From Chrysomallon squamiferum (lineage: Eukaryota; Mollusca; Gastropoda; Neomphalida; Peltospiridae), in assembly GCA_012295275.1 (NCBI GenBank), contig CM022675.1, positions 6,069,832 through 6,133,831 of the forward strand: a DNA stretch of 64,000 nt, written 5' to 3'. Shown one piece after another: positions 34,496 to 47,679 of the stretch (positions are counted from its first letter, which is position 1; the number at the start of each line of letters is the position of its first letter). Below the pieces are notes generated by a model, which did no database searches, was not told the DNA's origin, and worked only from the letters and a program-made list of their open reading frames with translations. The position numbers and the translations under genes were made by a program.

Positions 34496-34695
34496 CCAAT
34501 ATGGATGATGAAAAAAAGGATTCAGACAACACCACAGCTGCATCTACTTCTGTCTCAGATGATGAAAAGATGAGGACATCACAGCTGCATCTACTTCTGA
34601 CTCAGATGATGAAAAAGAGGAGGACATCACAGCAGCAACTACTTCAGACATGGATACTGCACAGCCACAAGTGTCAACAATCACATCTTGTAAAG
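34496..34695 (+). pseudogene. Gene C acidic exon with frameshift
   Basis: Acceptor ends at 34495, ATG at 34501, donor AAAG/GTAATT at 34695. It codes acidic 18-residue-type units. A one-base deletion near 34564-34572, visible by comparing the two repeat units within the exon and with gene D, shifts the frame; the coding length from the ATG is 195 nt where phase 1 needs 196. Included in the mRNA, it would lead to a stop in the next exon. Confidence 0.7.
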
Positions 34696-35294
34696 GTAAT
34701 TAATAGCACAGTAGTTTTCTACAATTAGTTTACTAATTTGATGGGCAGATCAAAACAAACAAAATTAATTTGATAAATGTAACAGTGCAGTTTTTCAGTA
34801 TATTGTTTAATCTCAAACAGTTCTACTCTGACAGAGGACAAAGTTATTGTTTATTTCTGTTGTTTTTACTTTCACTTTAAAGTGTGTGCTGACAATTTTA
34901 TGGTTATAACACTACTGAACATACACTCTTTTCAGGTTTATATTGATAAAAAATTAACAGTTCAAAACATTTTATCTCCTGTTTATTTGAAACATGAAAA
35001 CTGTAAAGCAAAACACACACTGATTACTCTTTCATTGCAATCATGACTGTTGTAATTATTCTTCTATTTACTTTTGTTTATTTTAATACTATCAAGGAAT
35101 AGTTATTTGTTAGCATCTACAAAAATAATCAGTTAACAAACAATATTAAACCGATTTTTTTTATACAGTTATATTTAAAAATAATACATTTTATTAATAC
35201 TGTATCCTGTACTGTTCTATATATAGATAAAAAAACATTTTTACAAATTGTTTCTAAGCAGTGCATTTAAGTCAGTTCATTTACCATTTTACAG
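34696..35294. other. Gene C intron
   Basis: AT-rich, ending in the shared acceptor ACCATTTTACAG. The second acidic and the basic exons of genes A and B are absent here. Confidence 0.5.
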
Positions 35295-35411
35295 ATCACA
35301 CAAGAACACAGAGAGTGACAGAACAAAATGTAAATATCAGCTGAGTTCACAATTACCATGCCCTATCTCATAACAAAAATGTTGTGATAGGAAATCAATT
35401 TGTGAACACTA
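35295..35411 (+). pseudogene. Gene C 117-nt linker exon with stop
   Basis: Splice sites are good (donor GTAAGTT at 35412), but in the ancestral phase a TGA lies at 35342-35344, where genes A and B have ACA. If the preceding exon is included with its frameshift, an earlier TGA ends the frame. A working transcript would have to skip this exon, which phase symmetry permits. Confidence 0.7.
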
Positions 35412-35490
35412 GTAAGTTAAAAACTGAAGGTTTTTGTTTTTTTGCAAGATTGATAGATAATCATTAGCACTTTTCTACCAGACTCTGTGA

Positions 35491-35538
<48 letters not shown>

Positions 35539-35862
35539 TTCTAAATGGTGTGAATGTTTCAGTGATCTTAAAAGATCATCAATAAATATTGAAATGCTAT
35601 GCAAAGTATCTATGAAACAACAACAACAACAATAACAACAATGGCAAAATCAATTAGAACAATAAATAAATTAATAATATTATCAAGAAACAGCAACAAT
35701 AGCAGTACTGATTATAGTAAAATCAATCAGAAAGATATAATAATGTTACACATTTGACCTTTTAAGACTCAGCTGTAGCGTAATTGTACAGATTGCTGTT
35801 AATAATTCTTGTTTACTTCTAAACAACAGAAAGTTATTGTTTTTATTTTTATATTATTTCAG

Positions 35863-35895
35863 TAAAGAGTGATGGAAGAGCATCAAATATGAAAG
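35863..35895 (+). CDS. Gene C 11-codon exon
   Basis: A 33-nt exon with acceptor TTATTTCAG ending at 35862 and donor GAAAG/GTGATT at 35895, in phase 1. It contains an in-frame ATG (35889-35891) that continues through the next splice as MKVSTTS into the NTPase exon. Equivalents are 19878-19910 (B, no ATG) and 58527-58559 (D, donor lost). Confidence 0.65.
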
Positions 35896-36098
35896 GTGAT
35901 TTTTTGTCCTTACATTGTTTTGAAAAATGTCCATTAATAACAAAATAATCATCTATTTGCTTTTAATCTTAACATTGATGAATAAATATTATAAACTAAT
36001 TCTTACTAAGAAATAATAAAGTTAATGTTTATATAGTACAAACAATTATAAAACAGTTTATAACAGATTTTAATATTTTTTAACTTCTTCTGATGCAG

Positions 36099-39000
36099 TG
36101 TCTACCACATCAAGGATAAACTCAATTGATTGGAATCTCTACGTTGAAACAAGAGCAGAAGAAATAGGTGTTGCACTTTTGAAGAAGAAAGGTGTTCTGA
36201 TTGTAATAGGCTGTCCAGGTTCAGGAAAGACAACTCTAGCTTTCAGCATGATGAGACAGATAGAAAAAGAAGAGAAAAGAGAATCTTACTTGCTGACTCA
36301 CCACACTGAATTCAATGATATCCCTATATCGAAAGATAAAAAATGTATTATTCTCATCGATGACATATTTGGTAAAACTAATCTCATTTCAGATTTTAGG
36401 CTGTCATGGCAACCAAAATTTCCAACGGTATGGAGTCTTGTTCAGGATGGTTCTGTGAAATGTATTATTACCTTACGAAATCAAATATTTGCAGAAAGTA
36501 AAACCAGTTTGAAGGAATTTGATCTGTTTAATGACAATCATCTTCTTGATCTTCAGAGTTATGAATTTTGTCTCAGTTGGGATGAAAAGAATAAAATTCT
36601 AAACAAATATCTCAAACAAAAAGATGTTACAATGGAGGAACATGACAAACGGGATGTCATTCACAGATCATGTACAGAGCTAGGATTTCCTCAGGTATGT
36701 GTTTATTATGTTAATTCGAGTGATGCACAAAAAAGAGGAGTTGAGTTTTTTGAGAAACCTGTAGAATATCTGAGAGAACAATTGGGAAATATGAAAAGTG
36801 AGCAATCCTTACAGATCAATTATCTCGTTCTACTGCTGATCATGTTTCAGCAAGGCAGTCTCAGTGTTGATTTGTTGAACCCATTTGAAAATGACACTGA
36901 CAAAAGTGACATAATGGAATTAGTAAGAGTGCTGGAGGGTGCCTGTCTGAGTTTAAAAGACACAAGTCTCACACATATAAAAGCAGCAGCTGATGTAATG
37001 TGTGGCACCTATTTGAACTGTTACAACAATAGATACACATTTATTCATCAATCAGTGTTTGACTGTTTGTTTCTGATGTTTTCATCAGAATTTCCAAAGA
37101 TAGCAGCAGAGTTGCTAGAAGTGTGTCCTGTCTCCATGTTGTTAGAGTATGTTGTGACGCCTGGAGTGTCTAACAAAAGTCACACTACAATGACTGTGAA
37201 ACCTGGCTGCTTTGATGTTCTTGCTCGCAGATTTACTGACTTGCTGGCATCAAGCAGAGCCAGAGAAATTATTTCATATCCATCACTGAAAGATGAAGAG
37301 TTTCTAAAATATCTCATTGAGAAAAAACACTTCTATGGTAAATTGTCCGAAATACTGCATCAGAATCTGCATCGAGTAAGGCATTATTTAGCATTTCGGG
37401 TATGTGAAGATTTCCTTCATAAATTTGAGAAAATTGTACATTTCCATTACAGCGATTCAGAGTACTGGAAATCATCCTACTGGTCTTTGATAGTTAAAGA
37501 AAGAAGGATGTATTCGTCATCTCTTGCAAGTGAATGTGTTGTGAATGGCCTGAGGACACTGTCGAGGTGTTTCACATCAGATCTGTGTAAAATGGAATCC
37601 GACTATAACAAAAAAGAAGTTTTGAATATTTCTTGTTTGTTTGGTGATGAAGATGTTGTGAAAATGTTGTTACAATCAGGTGCTGTTCCAACACCAGATA
37701 CTTTCAGTGCAGCTGCACGTTCAGAAACCGATAATGTTACCATACTGAAAGAACTGTTACAGTATACAAAGGTGAATTTGAAACAGTATTCCCGGTCGTT
37801 ACAACTTTCAATTTATTCACGTAACATGAACATTGCCTGTTTTTTGGCTGACTTTATGAATAATGAGGAAGGCAACAGTAAATTCAAGGAAGAAATTGTA
37901 AAACTATTATTGGTTAAGTTCCATGGACAAGTGAAACCATTCACTGAAGAATATGTTGATACAAGCTCTCTTTTTAAGAAACTGGTTACCATTGAAATAA
38001 TAAACAAAATTGAAAACATTGCCATCATTGCGGCTGGTCAGATAAATTCAGGAGTTATAAAAGAAATAGTAAAACTGAAACCTGATTGTTTAAATGATGA
38101 GAACAGAGATAAAGTTCTTTTAGCAGCAGCAATGTGGGGTTCTGGTGACACCGTGGCTTTCCTCATTAAACAGATACACAATGACACAGATGAGAACAGC
38201 TGGAAGAAAAGTCAAGTACTGAAAGTAGCAGTGATGTTTAACACCGCAGATGTTGTTCAGTGTCTACTTGATAAAGGAGCTGATCCTAATGCTAATGTAG
38301 CTGTTAATAGGACATTGATTCAATGGTTTGAAAAGAAAACTGGATTAGAATGTTTGGATTCTGACTCACCTCTCCATATCTCAGTCCGGCTTGGTGACTT
38401 AGATTTGTTGAAATCACTGGTAAAAAGAAATGCTGATGTTAATGCATTGAACAGTCAGGGAAAAACTCCACTTCATGATGCTGTAATTGTAAAGGAACAT
38501 AGAAAAGAATTAGCTTTGTTTTTGCTAGAAAATGGAGCTGATATTAACATTACAGATCAGAATAACAATTCAGCTTTACACCTAGCAGCTACACTTGGAT
38601 ATCTGGATGTTCTGACAATACTTTTTGAAAATGGTGCTAAGGTGAACATTATTAACAACGAAAGCAAAACTCCTCTTTTTGCAGCCCTCACTTCTTATGA
38701 ACGACATCTATCTCTGAATTGTTACAAAAAGCATCAATCTGCAAGTGATAAACGATGGAAAGTTGTTTTCTATCTAGTGGAACATGGAGCTGATCCTAAT
38801 ATAACAGACAGTGATAACAATTCTGTTTTACATTTAGCAGCTGAATATGCAAAAATAGAAATTGTCACAGCGCTGATAGAAAAAGGTGCTGATGTAAATA
38901 TTAGAAACAATGAAGGTAAAACTCCTCTTCTTACAGCTATAAATCATCAATACCTCTGCCACGATTCTCTTAATGATGAACATTGTGCAGTAGTTTTGTA

Positions 39001-42000
39001 TTTGCTGGAACATGGAGCTGATCCTTTCTTGACAGACTGTGATAACAATTGTGTTTTACACTTAGCACCTCAAGTAAACAAAATTGAAATTTTGAAAGCA
39101 CTCATAGAAAAAAGTGTTGATGTCAATATTAAAAACAGTAGAGGTGAAACTCCTCTTTATACAGCTATAAACAGATATAAATATGGTACATACTTTGATG
39201 ATAAACATTGCGAAATAATTTTGTATTTACTTGCACAGGGAGCTGAACCTAATTTAATAGACAGTGATAGCAATTCTGTTTTACACTTAGCAGCTAAACA
39301 TGGAAAAATAGAAATTGTGACAGCACTGATAGAAAAAGGTGTTGATATAAACATTAGAAACAATGAAGGTGAAACTGCTCTTTTTAGAGCTGTTAACTGT
39401 TACCAAAACAAAGTAGTTTTGTATTTGCTGGAACATGGAGCTGATCCTAATTTAAGAGACAGTGAAAACAATTCTGTTTTACACTTAGCAGCTAAATATG
39501 GAACAATAGAAGTTGTGACAGCACTGATTGAAAAAGGTGTTGATGTAAATATTAGAAACAATGAAGGTGAAACTCCTCTTCTTACAGCTATAGATCATCA
39601 ATACCTCTGTGATGGTTCTCGTAATGAACATTGTGCAGTAGTTTTGTATTTGCTGGAACATGGAGCTGATCCTAATTTAACAGACTGTAACAACAATTCT
39701 GTTTTACACTTAGCAGCTAAATATGGAACAATAGAAGTTGTGACTGCACTGATTGAAAAAGGTGTTGATGTAAATATTAGAAACAATGAAGGTGAAACTC
39801 CTCTTCTTACAGCTATAGATCATCAATACCTCTGTGATGGTTCTCGTAATGAACATTGTGCAGTAGTTTTGTATTTGCTGGAACATGGAGCTGATCCTAA
39901 TTTAACAGACTGTAACAACAATTCTGTTTTACACTTAGCAGCTAAATATGGAACAACTGAAGTTGTGACAGCTCTGATTGAAAAAGGTGTTGCTGTAAAT
40001 ATTAGAAACGATGATGGTAAAACTCCTCTTTTTATAGCTGTGAACTCTCAACAGAACAAAGTAGTTTTGTATTTGCTGGAACATGGAGCCGATCCTAATT
40101 TAACAGACAGATATAAGAATTCTTCTTTACACATAGCAGCTAAAATTAGAAATATAGAAACTGTGAAAACTCTGATTGAGAAAGGTGCTAAAGTGAATAT
40201 TGTAAACATAGAACATAAAACTCCTCTATATACAGCTGTATACAACAGACAGAACGAAGTTGCTGATTATTTACTGCAACATGGAGCTGACCCTGAATTA
40301 AAAGACAGATATAATAATTCTGTTTTACACACAGCAGCTAAACAAGGATATGTAGACATTGTGAGAACATTGATAAAATACGGTGTTGATATCAGTATTA
40401 GAAACAATGAAGGTAAAACTCCTCTTTTCACAGCTCATCTCTACAAACAGAACAATGTAGTTCTCTGTTTACTAGAACATGGAGCTGATCCTCATTTAAT
40501 AGACAGATGTAACAATTTTGTTTTACACATAGCGGCTAAAGAAGGAAATATAGAACGTGTGACAGCACTGGTAAAAAACGGTGTTGATAAGAATATTAGA
40601 AACAATGAAGGTAAAACTCCTCTTTCTACAGCTCATTTCTTCAAACAAAACAAAGTAGTTTTGTGTTTACTGAAACATGGAGCTGATCCTCATTTAAAGG
40701 ACAATGACAACAATTCTGTTTTACACATAGCAGCTAAGGAGGGAAATATAAAATTTGTCACAGCATTGATCAATGAAAGTGTTGATATAAATATTAAAAA
40801 CAATAAAGGTGAAACTCCTCTTTTTGCAGCTGTTCTCTTCACACAGAACGATGTAGTTTTCTGGTTGCTGGAACATGGAGCCGATCCTCATTTAAAAGAC
40901 AATGACAACAATTCTGTTTTACACATAGCAGCTAAAAAGGGAAATACAGAGATTGTCAGAGCATTGATTAATAAAAGTGTTGATGTGAATATCAAAAACA
41001 ATAAAGGTGAAACTCCTCTTTTTACAGCTGTTCTCTTCACACAGAACGATGTAGTTTTGTGGTTGCTGGAACATGGAGCTGATCCTCATTTAAAAGACAA
41101 TGACAACAATTCTGTTTTACACATAGCAGCTAAAAAGGGATATAAAAAAATTGTCAGAGCATTGATTAATAAAAGTGTTGATGTGAATATCAAAAACAAT
41201 AAAGGTGAAACTCCTCTTTTTACAGCTGTTCTCTTCACACAGAACGATGTAGTTTTGTGGTTGCTGGAACATGGAGCTGATCATCATTTAAAGGACAATG
41301 ACAACAATTCTGTTTTACACATAGCGGCTAAAGAGGGAAATACAGAGATTGTCAGAGCATTGATTAATAAAAGTGTTGATGTGAATATCAAAAACAAAAA
41401 AGGTGAAACTCCTCTTCATCTAGCTGTGGACCGCAAACAGTCCAAAATAGTTTTGTGTTTGCTAGAACATGGAGCCGATCCTCATTTAAAGGACAATGAC
41501 AACAATTCTGTTTTACACATAGCGGCTAAAGAGGGAAATACAGAGATTGTCAGAGCATTGATTAATAAAAGTGTTGATGTGAATATTAAAAACAATAAAG
41601 GTGAAACGCCTCTTTTGACAGCTGTTCATTACGTACAGAATAATGTAGTTTTGTGTTTACTGGAACTTGGAGCTGATCCTCATTTAAAGTACAATGACAA
41701 CAATTCTGTTTTACACATAGCGGCTAAAGAGCGAAATATAGAAATTGTCAGAGCATTGATTAATAAAAGTGTTGATGTGAATATTAAAAACAAAAAAGGT
41801 GAAACTCCTCTTCATCTAGCTGTGAACCGCAAACAGTCCAAAATAGTTTTGTGTTTGCTAGAACATGGAGCCGATCCTCATTTAAAGGACAATGACAACA
41901 ATTCTGTTTTACACATAGCGGCTAAAGAGGGAAATACAGAGATTGTCAGAGCATTGATTAATAAAAGTGTTGATGTGAATATCAAAAACAATAAAGGTGA

Positions 42001-43366
42001 AACTCCTCTTTTTACAGCTGTTCTCTTCACACAGAACGATGTAGTTTTGTGGTTGCTGGAACATGGAGCTGATCCTCATTTAAAAGACAATGACAACAAT
42101 TCTGTTTTACACATAGCAGCTAAAAAGGGATATAAAAAAATTGTCAGAGCATTGATTAATAAAAGTGTTGATGTGAATATTAAAAACAATAAAGGTGAAA
42201 CGCCTCTTTTGACAGCTGTTCATTATGTACAGAATAATGTAGTTTTGTGTTTACTGGAACTTGGAGCTGATCCTCATTTAAAGTACAATGACAACAATTC
42301 TGTTTTACACAGAACAGCTGAACAGGGAAATATAGAAATTGTCAGAGCATTGATTAATAAAAGTGTTGATGTGAATATTAAAAACAATAAAGGTGAAACG
42401 CCTCTTTCTACAGCTCATTTCTTCAGACAAAACAAAGTAGTTCACTGTTTACTGAAACATGGAGCTGATCCTCATTTGAAAAACAGATTTAACAATTCTG
42501 TTTTATACATAGCAGCTAAAAAGGGAAATATAAAAATTGTCAGAGTATTGATCAATGAAAGTGTTGATATAAATATCAAAAACAATAAAGGTGAAACTCC
42601 TCTTTTTACAGCTGTTCTCTTCACACAGAACGATGTAGTTTTGTGGTTGCTGGAACATGGAGCCGATCCTCATTTAAAAGACAATGACAACAATTCTGTT
42701 TTACACATAGCAGCTAAAAAGGGAAATATAGAAATTGTCAGAGCATTGATTAATAAAAGTGTTGATGTAAATATTAAAAACAATAAAGGTGAAACTCCTC
42801 TTTCTACAGCTCATTTCTTCAAACAAAACAATGTAGTTCACTGTTTACTGGAATGTGGAGCTGATCCTCATTTGAAAAACAGATTTAACAATTCTGTTTT
42901 ACACATAGCAGCTAAGGAGGGAAATATAAAAATTGTCAGAGCATTGATCAATGAAAGTGTTGACATGAATATTAAAAACAATAAAGGTCAAACTCCTCTT
43001 TTTGTAGCTGTTCTCTTCACACAGAACGATGTAGTTTTGTGTTTACTGGAACATGGAGCTGATCCTAATTTAACAGACACTGACAACAATTCTGTTTTAC
43101 ACATAGCAGCTAAAAAGGGAAATACAGAGATTGTCAGAGCATTGATTAATAAAAGTGTTGATGTAAATATTATAAACAATGAATGTGAAACTCCTCTTCT
43201 TACAGCTATGAAACACAAACAGTCCAAAATAGTTTTATGTTTACTGGAACATGGAGCTGATCCTAATTTAACGGACATTGACGAGAATTCAGCCTTAGAT
43301 GTAGCAGCTGAACATGGATTAACAGAAGTTGTGATGACTCTTGTGGAAAGAGGTGTTGATGTATAA
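36099..43366 (+). CDS. Gene C: giant nSTAND3-ANK receptor-like exon
   Basis: One open exon of 7,268 nt (about 2,420 codons) after the acceptor TGATGCAG at 36098; the GTG there is part of the splice junction, not a start. Domains, numbered from the exon start: NTPase with Walker A GCPGSGKTT (38-46), Walker B IILIDD with DIFG (84-92) and sensor ITLRN (124-128), fitting nSTAND3; winged-helix-like region ending in YTFIHQSVFD (about 311-320); divergent ankyrin-like helices (about 508-750); about 49 canonical ANK repeats (about 754 to the end). Such STAND proteins are switches in which ATP-driven oligomerisation follows ligand sensing by the repeats. Spliced from 33937-33973 and 35863-35895 it gives 2,446 codons with no stop inside. 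The end is cut about 40 residues short relative to gene D by a TAA plus a frameshift. The predicted protein is cytosolic: no membrane segment or signal peptide is visible. Confidence 0.85.
38361..43366 (+). repeat. Array of about 49 ankyrin repeats
   Basis: Alternating 33-residue repeats of two kinds: NNSVLHIAAKxGNxEIVRALI and GETPLxTAVxxxQNxVVLxLLEHGADP. The basic unit at DNA level is therefore a 198-bp dimer. From about 40.7 kb on, dimers are nearly identical. Higher-order blocks recur, for example HLAVxRKQSKIVLCLL with LLTAVHYVQNNVVLCLL at 41.40-41.70 kb and again at 41.80 and 42.20 kb. Genes A and D have only about six and eight such repeats. Confidence 0.9.
39481..39930 (+). repeat. 225-bp tandem duplication inside the ANK array
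   Basis: Two adjacent units, 39481-39705 and 39706-39930, coding 75 residues each, are almost identical (for example gtgacagca against gtgactgca). Each includes an inserted HQYLCDGSRNEHCA loop between ANK helices. Confidence 0.9.
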
Positions 43367-43489
43367 ACTCGTAATATTATGGGGACAAAAACCTATCAAG
43401 ATGGTTAGTGGTAGTTATATGATAGGAAAGAAAATTGTTTCCTATTTATTGAGTCATAGAAAATAAAATGATAAAAAGTATTTTGTATA

Positions 43490-43495
43490 AATAAA
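43490..43495 (+). terminator. Polyadenylation signal, gene C
   Basis: AATAAA 124 bases after the stop codon, conserved in position relative to gene D (61830-61835) within a TTTTGxATAAATAAAACTAA landmark. Confidence 0.6.
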
Positions 43496-43560
43496 ACTAA
43501 AAATAATAATATTTACTGCATCATGGAGACAAATGTAATTTGACTGGTGACAGGAAAATT

Positions 43561-45700
43561 GGTGACTTGTTCCAAAATGTGAAAAATGATTTTACATAGA
43601 ACTGTAGAGGAGACCATCAGCTATAAAATAAGATCAATATTTCTAAGACATCTCTAAAATTGACAAGAAAGTGTTCCGAATCCAGGTTTGACAGTATAGT
43701 CATCTTGGAGAACATTGACTTTAAAGAAGTTGTCATTTGCGATGTGTTTGAAATTCATAAATATATAGATTTTTTTTAATAATCAACAATAAAGAAATAA
43801 CGAAGAATTTCACTTTTATGTTTGTAAGTTAAGAAATATGAAAATGCTGTCATAACTTGGGTGTTTTATTATTCAAATTCTTTCTTTTTCGTTGTACTAC
43901 CATATCTCATCACAGAAGTCAGTTCTTTCATCACTGGTACTGGATTCGTCGCAGTCTGCTGGTTTTTGATGGGCTATATTCATTGCTTCTAGATGTGTTT
44001 ATACAAATAGTGTTGGTGTTTCCTGTCCAGTCCTAGTGACATTATTATTTCTTTCGTTGGAGCTGTCTTAAATTAAGCAAGGTCACCAATTCTTGATCAG
44101 CATCAGAATATTTCTTCTCAAAAATGGAGCCTGGATTTAAAATTAGTGTATGAACAGTACGATGATTTTCTTACATTTATACTCAAGATACAGGGCTTTT
44201 TTTTTAGGGGATGGGTTGAGTGTTTCTTTTGTTGTTTTTTTTACACCACTTGTGGAGTCTCCTTTGTTGATCAGAAAGGAACTTCCCAAAAGAAACGAAT
44301 TCTTTTCATAATATGTTAATGAAGCCATACACAATCTTAAATGATAAATGGTATTTTGGTCAAAAATTTCATAATGGGATTTTCCATCATTTATTTTGAA
44401 TGCGTTTTTCTAGTTTCTCCAATTCTCTGATCCTTGACAACAAAATCAGTTCATTCCTTTAGAGATTCTAATAAATCGATTGTGTTTTTCTAGCACTATC
44501 AATGTAATCATCACTGATCTTGTCAGTCCCTTTCTGGTTATCTGAATCATCATGAATTGAAACTCCATATTCATCACTACCTTCGTCAGAATCTGACAAC
44601 AAACTGTTCACTTGGGCTTTGTCCAATATAATGTATATAATGAAAAGCATTCTCGTAAATGAGGATTCAAAACAGAAGTATGTTGGGGATATCCCAAATG
44701 GGAGATGGGAGAATAATATAATTTAAAAAATGTGCTTTTCTTTATTTGGTTTATATAAAGAATCATCTATAATTAATGATGATTATCAATAGGACAGGGT
44801 TACAAAGCAAATACATCTAAGAGACATTTCTTCTGAACTGAAAACAACAACAAACAAACAAAAAACTACTTTATTATTAACTGTAAACTGTTATAAATAA
44901 TTTAGCAAATGAAAGTGGAATACAAAATTACTTATTTAAGCATGTGTTTTTTTGTGAAATGCGATGCTGTCTTTAGAATACTGAGAAAGCTTAGCATAGT
45001 AATACTCAGCATACTGGATATGCCAGACCATCATCTCTATCTTGGCAACAAGACATTTTGTTTATCTTTAGAAATTATTTACTTTCGTTGATCATGATAT
45101 CACTGTTAATATGATAACACTTCTATAAAATAACAAACACGATATTTCCGGCTTTTCAGTGATAACAGGGGATATCCCTGATAGAAGGGCCAAGATTATT
45201 ATAATAATATTTTCTTCTTAGTTTTGTTCAGATAAATAATGATGATTGTTAGTAAGAGACGATTACTAATTGCAGGTGTTAGATAATTTTTATTATATAC
45301 GTTAACAAGACTGAGAATACTTAAAACAGAAGTGATACTCCTGTTGCTACTTTTGTATTTTATGAGTGACAACTGACTCAGTTTGCCGTCTCGAATAACA
45401 TTTCACTGAATTCTTCTTCCCATTCTGAGACAGATTATTTAATCAAATTAAAATTAATATCCCAAAATAAATGTTCAAATAGTTTTGTTTGAAAAAGGTG
45501 TGGATAATAATGAATATAACTGTTGTTGTGAAGGAAACTAATTTATGTTTGTAATTTCTGAGGTATGAAGTTTATATTAATTATGTACTTCATTCTGATA
45601 GACATTGACTTGTGAAATATTTTTAACTGTTTCATCTGGCTTTATTGTTTATGTAATGTTTTCAGATAGTTATGTCTTAAAAATACGTACATTTTTTAAC
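43561..45700. repeat. 3' flank of gene C
   Basis: It aligns with 11.0-13.2 kb after gene A. A minus-strand piece with SDERTDFCDEIW and a stop (from 43897) and another ending near 43989 keep coding-like frames shared with other copies. No full gene is evident. Confidence 0.5.
44468..44650 (-). other. Minus-strand acidic reading frame, unidentified
   Basis: Sixty codons on the minus strand, rich in D, S and E, with DKAQVNSLLSDSDEGSDEYG. The counterpart after gene A (about 12120-12245, minus) keeps DKAKVNSLSSDSDE but then shifts frame. Its acidic character recalls the linker exons, but no sequence match to them is clear. Family unknown, possibly an exon of a gene carried with the repeated flank. 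Confidence 0.25.
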
Positions 45701-45832
45701 TGACTGGTTTTATCTAATTGCTTATTTTTTATGTTAAATTTTTTGTTTGCTCAGTGTATTTACTGAAAGTGCACTTCAAAAGTGAAAAAAAATTCTTGAT
45801 ATATATATATGACGCCATTTTATTTATGTTTT

Positions 45833-45886
<54 letters not shown>

Positions 45887-47020
45887 GGTTTTTGTATATG
45901 TTTAAAACATATCTCTCTCTTTGTTATTACTACTACTACGACTAATACTATTTTGTTGATTTATGATGTATCTAATCCAGATATGATTCCAGTATATTTC
46001 TTCTTGAATATATATTGTTTTTATGTATAATAATAATTGTTTTGACTTTGTTAAAATATTTCAGTTGAAACTCGAATGTGTTTACTAAAAGTACTCTTTG
46101 AAATTGAAGACACGTATTTTTTGAAGAAGAAAACAAACAAACAAAAACTTTCTAACCCTAACCCATTTTTTTTTTTTTTGGTTTTTTTTTTTTTTTGAAC
46201 AGGATTTGGTATTAGCTTTTATTAATTACTTAGACTTGTTTTTTCTGTTTGTTGTAGTGTTTAAAAAAGCTTTTTTATCTTTTGCTGTTGTTGTTATCAC
46301 TACTACTACTTTGTTGATTTATAATATATTTGTACAAATATGCTTCCACTACATTTTCCTTGAATATTTTCTCGTATTTTTTATTTTTATGTTCAGTTAT
46401 TGTTTTCACTGTTAAAATACTTCAGTTGATGACATATTAAATTTGCATTATTCCTGATGTTTTATCACATACCAACCTTAACTTATAATTTTTAAAATTA
46501 AACTGCATTTTTCCATTATAATACTTGTGTATCTTATTGATTTTGATACACATATTTTGTTTAATTATTTTCAAGAACTGTTTGTTGTTATTATTATTAC
46601 CTTGGTGTATTTTTTTTTGATTATTCCTAAAGTAATTTGGTTATTTATTAATTAGTTTTCTATCCTTTTATTTCTAACACTAATTTAGTATTCATTTAGT
46701 TACTATTTACATTTGTTGATTTAAGTAATTATTTCAAATGTATCAAGAAAGTAAATGTGTTAATTTTATTATAGAATTTTATTCACGTAAGATATAAGAA
46801 TTAATAGGTTATCAGTCACAGAAGTAAATAAATAAAAACTGATTTACACAATCATGAAAGATAAAATATTACAAAGTCTATTTCTTATGAGTTTGTCATC
46901 AAATGAAAAATAAACAAGGATTTAAGGTTTAATTACAGCATTTATAATCGTTTCATTTAAGGAATCGCAGCTTAGTGTTTTTGATCGAGAGAAACTATTT
47001 TTACTTTTATGATGATGATG

Positions 47021-47079
<59 letters not shown>

Positions 47080-47640
47080 TTTTATTGTAAAATTAATGTT
47101 TAGTGGTTTTGTTTTGTTGTGTTGCTTTTTTGTGGTTTTTTTAAATTGAATTTCTTCTCATTTATAGCACCCATGTTAGCTACGCAATTATATGAAATAC
47201 TGTGGACAACTCTTAAGTAATTAACACACACAGGCACAAACAGACACACATATTAATTAATAACAATAACAGTTCTATGAAAGTGGAAATAAATAGAAAT
47301 GTACAAATTATGTAGATTTCATTATTATTATTATCATTTTTCTATACATTTTAATGTGTATAAGTTAAATTAACCTTCTAACACTATTAGAACATGAATA
47401 TGCCAAACTTAGATATTTTAGGATAAAGTTCAAGAGAAATTTTCATTGTAACAGAAAGGCATCATCTTCTGCAAGAAACTTCCAGTTTGGTTTGCTTTAT
47501 ATAAATTATTAGCTGCTGCTTGGACAGTCATTTTTCGAAAATGTTATTCCATTTCTTTAATAAGGTGTAAAGTAGAGACTATTAAGTAAAAATATGCTAA
47601 TAAGAAAAAAAAGAAAATGCATGAAGATAGATATTAAACC
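45700..47640. repeat. Paralogous gene-flank block, copy 3
   Basis: It matches window positions 1-2.3 kb and 61.95-63.2 kb. (ATT)n at 45835-45884, poly-T near 46166-46195, and (ATT)n then (TTTA)n at 47021-47083. No gene. Confidence 0.6.
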
Positions 47641-47679
47641 ACTTCTTTGTCCCTATTGTTAGTTTTTCATGTCGGAGAT

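Larger units (their letters stand above)
25230..43560. repeat. Segmental duplication, unit C
   Basis: This unit aligns with 48.13-61.92 kb, beginning at a TAACTGTATAATTATTAGAATC landmark (25319 and 48219, offset about 22.9 kb) and ending just after the polyadenylation signals of genes C and D. By eye the first 8-9 kb differ by about 1% (for example 2 changes in 240 bases near 30.8 kb), while the large exon differs by about 8% (18 changes in its first 230 bases). Unit C is longer mainly because gene C has about 40 more ANK repeats. Confidence 0.85.

Noticed and set aside
36098..36100. GTG start codon for the giant gene C frame
   Set aside because: The G at 36098 is the last base of the splice acceptor TGATGCAG; homology and phase show an internal exon boundary, as also at 58764.
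38361..43366. CRISPR-like array
   Set aside because: The regular repeats are in-frame ankyrin codons in a eukaryotic gene, without spacers.
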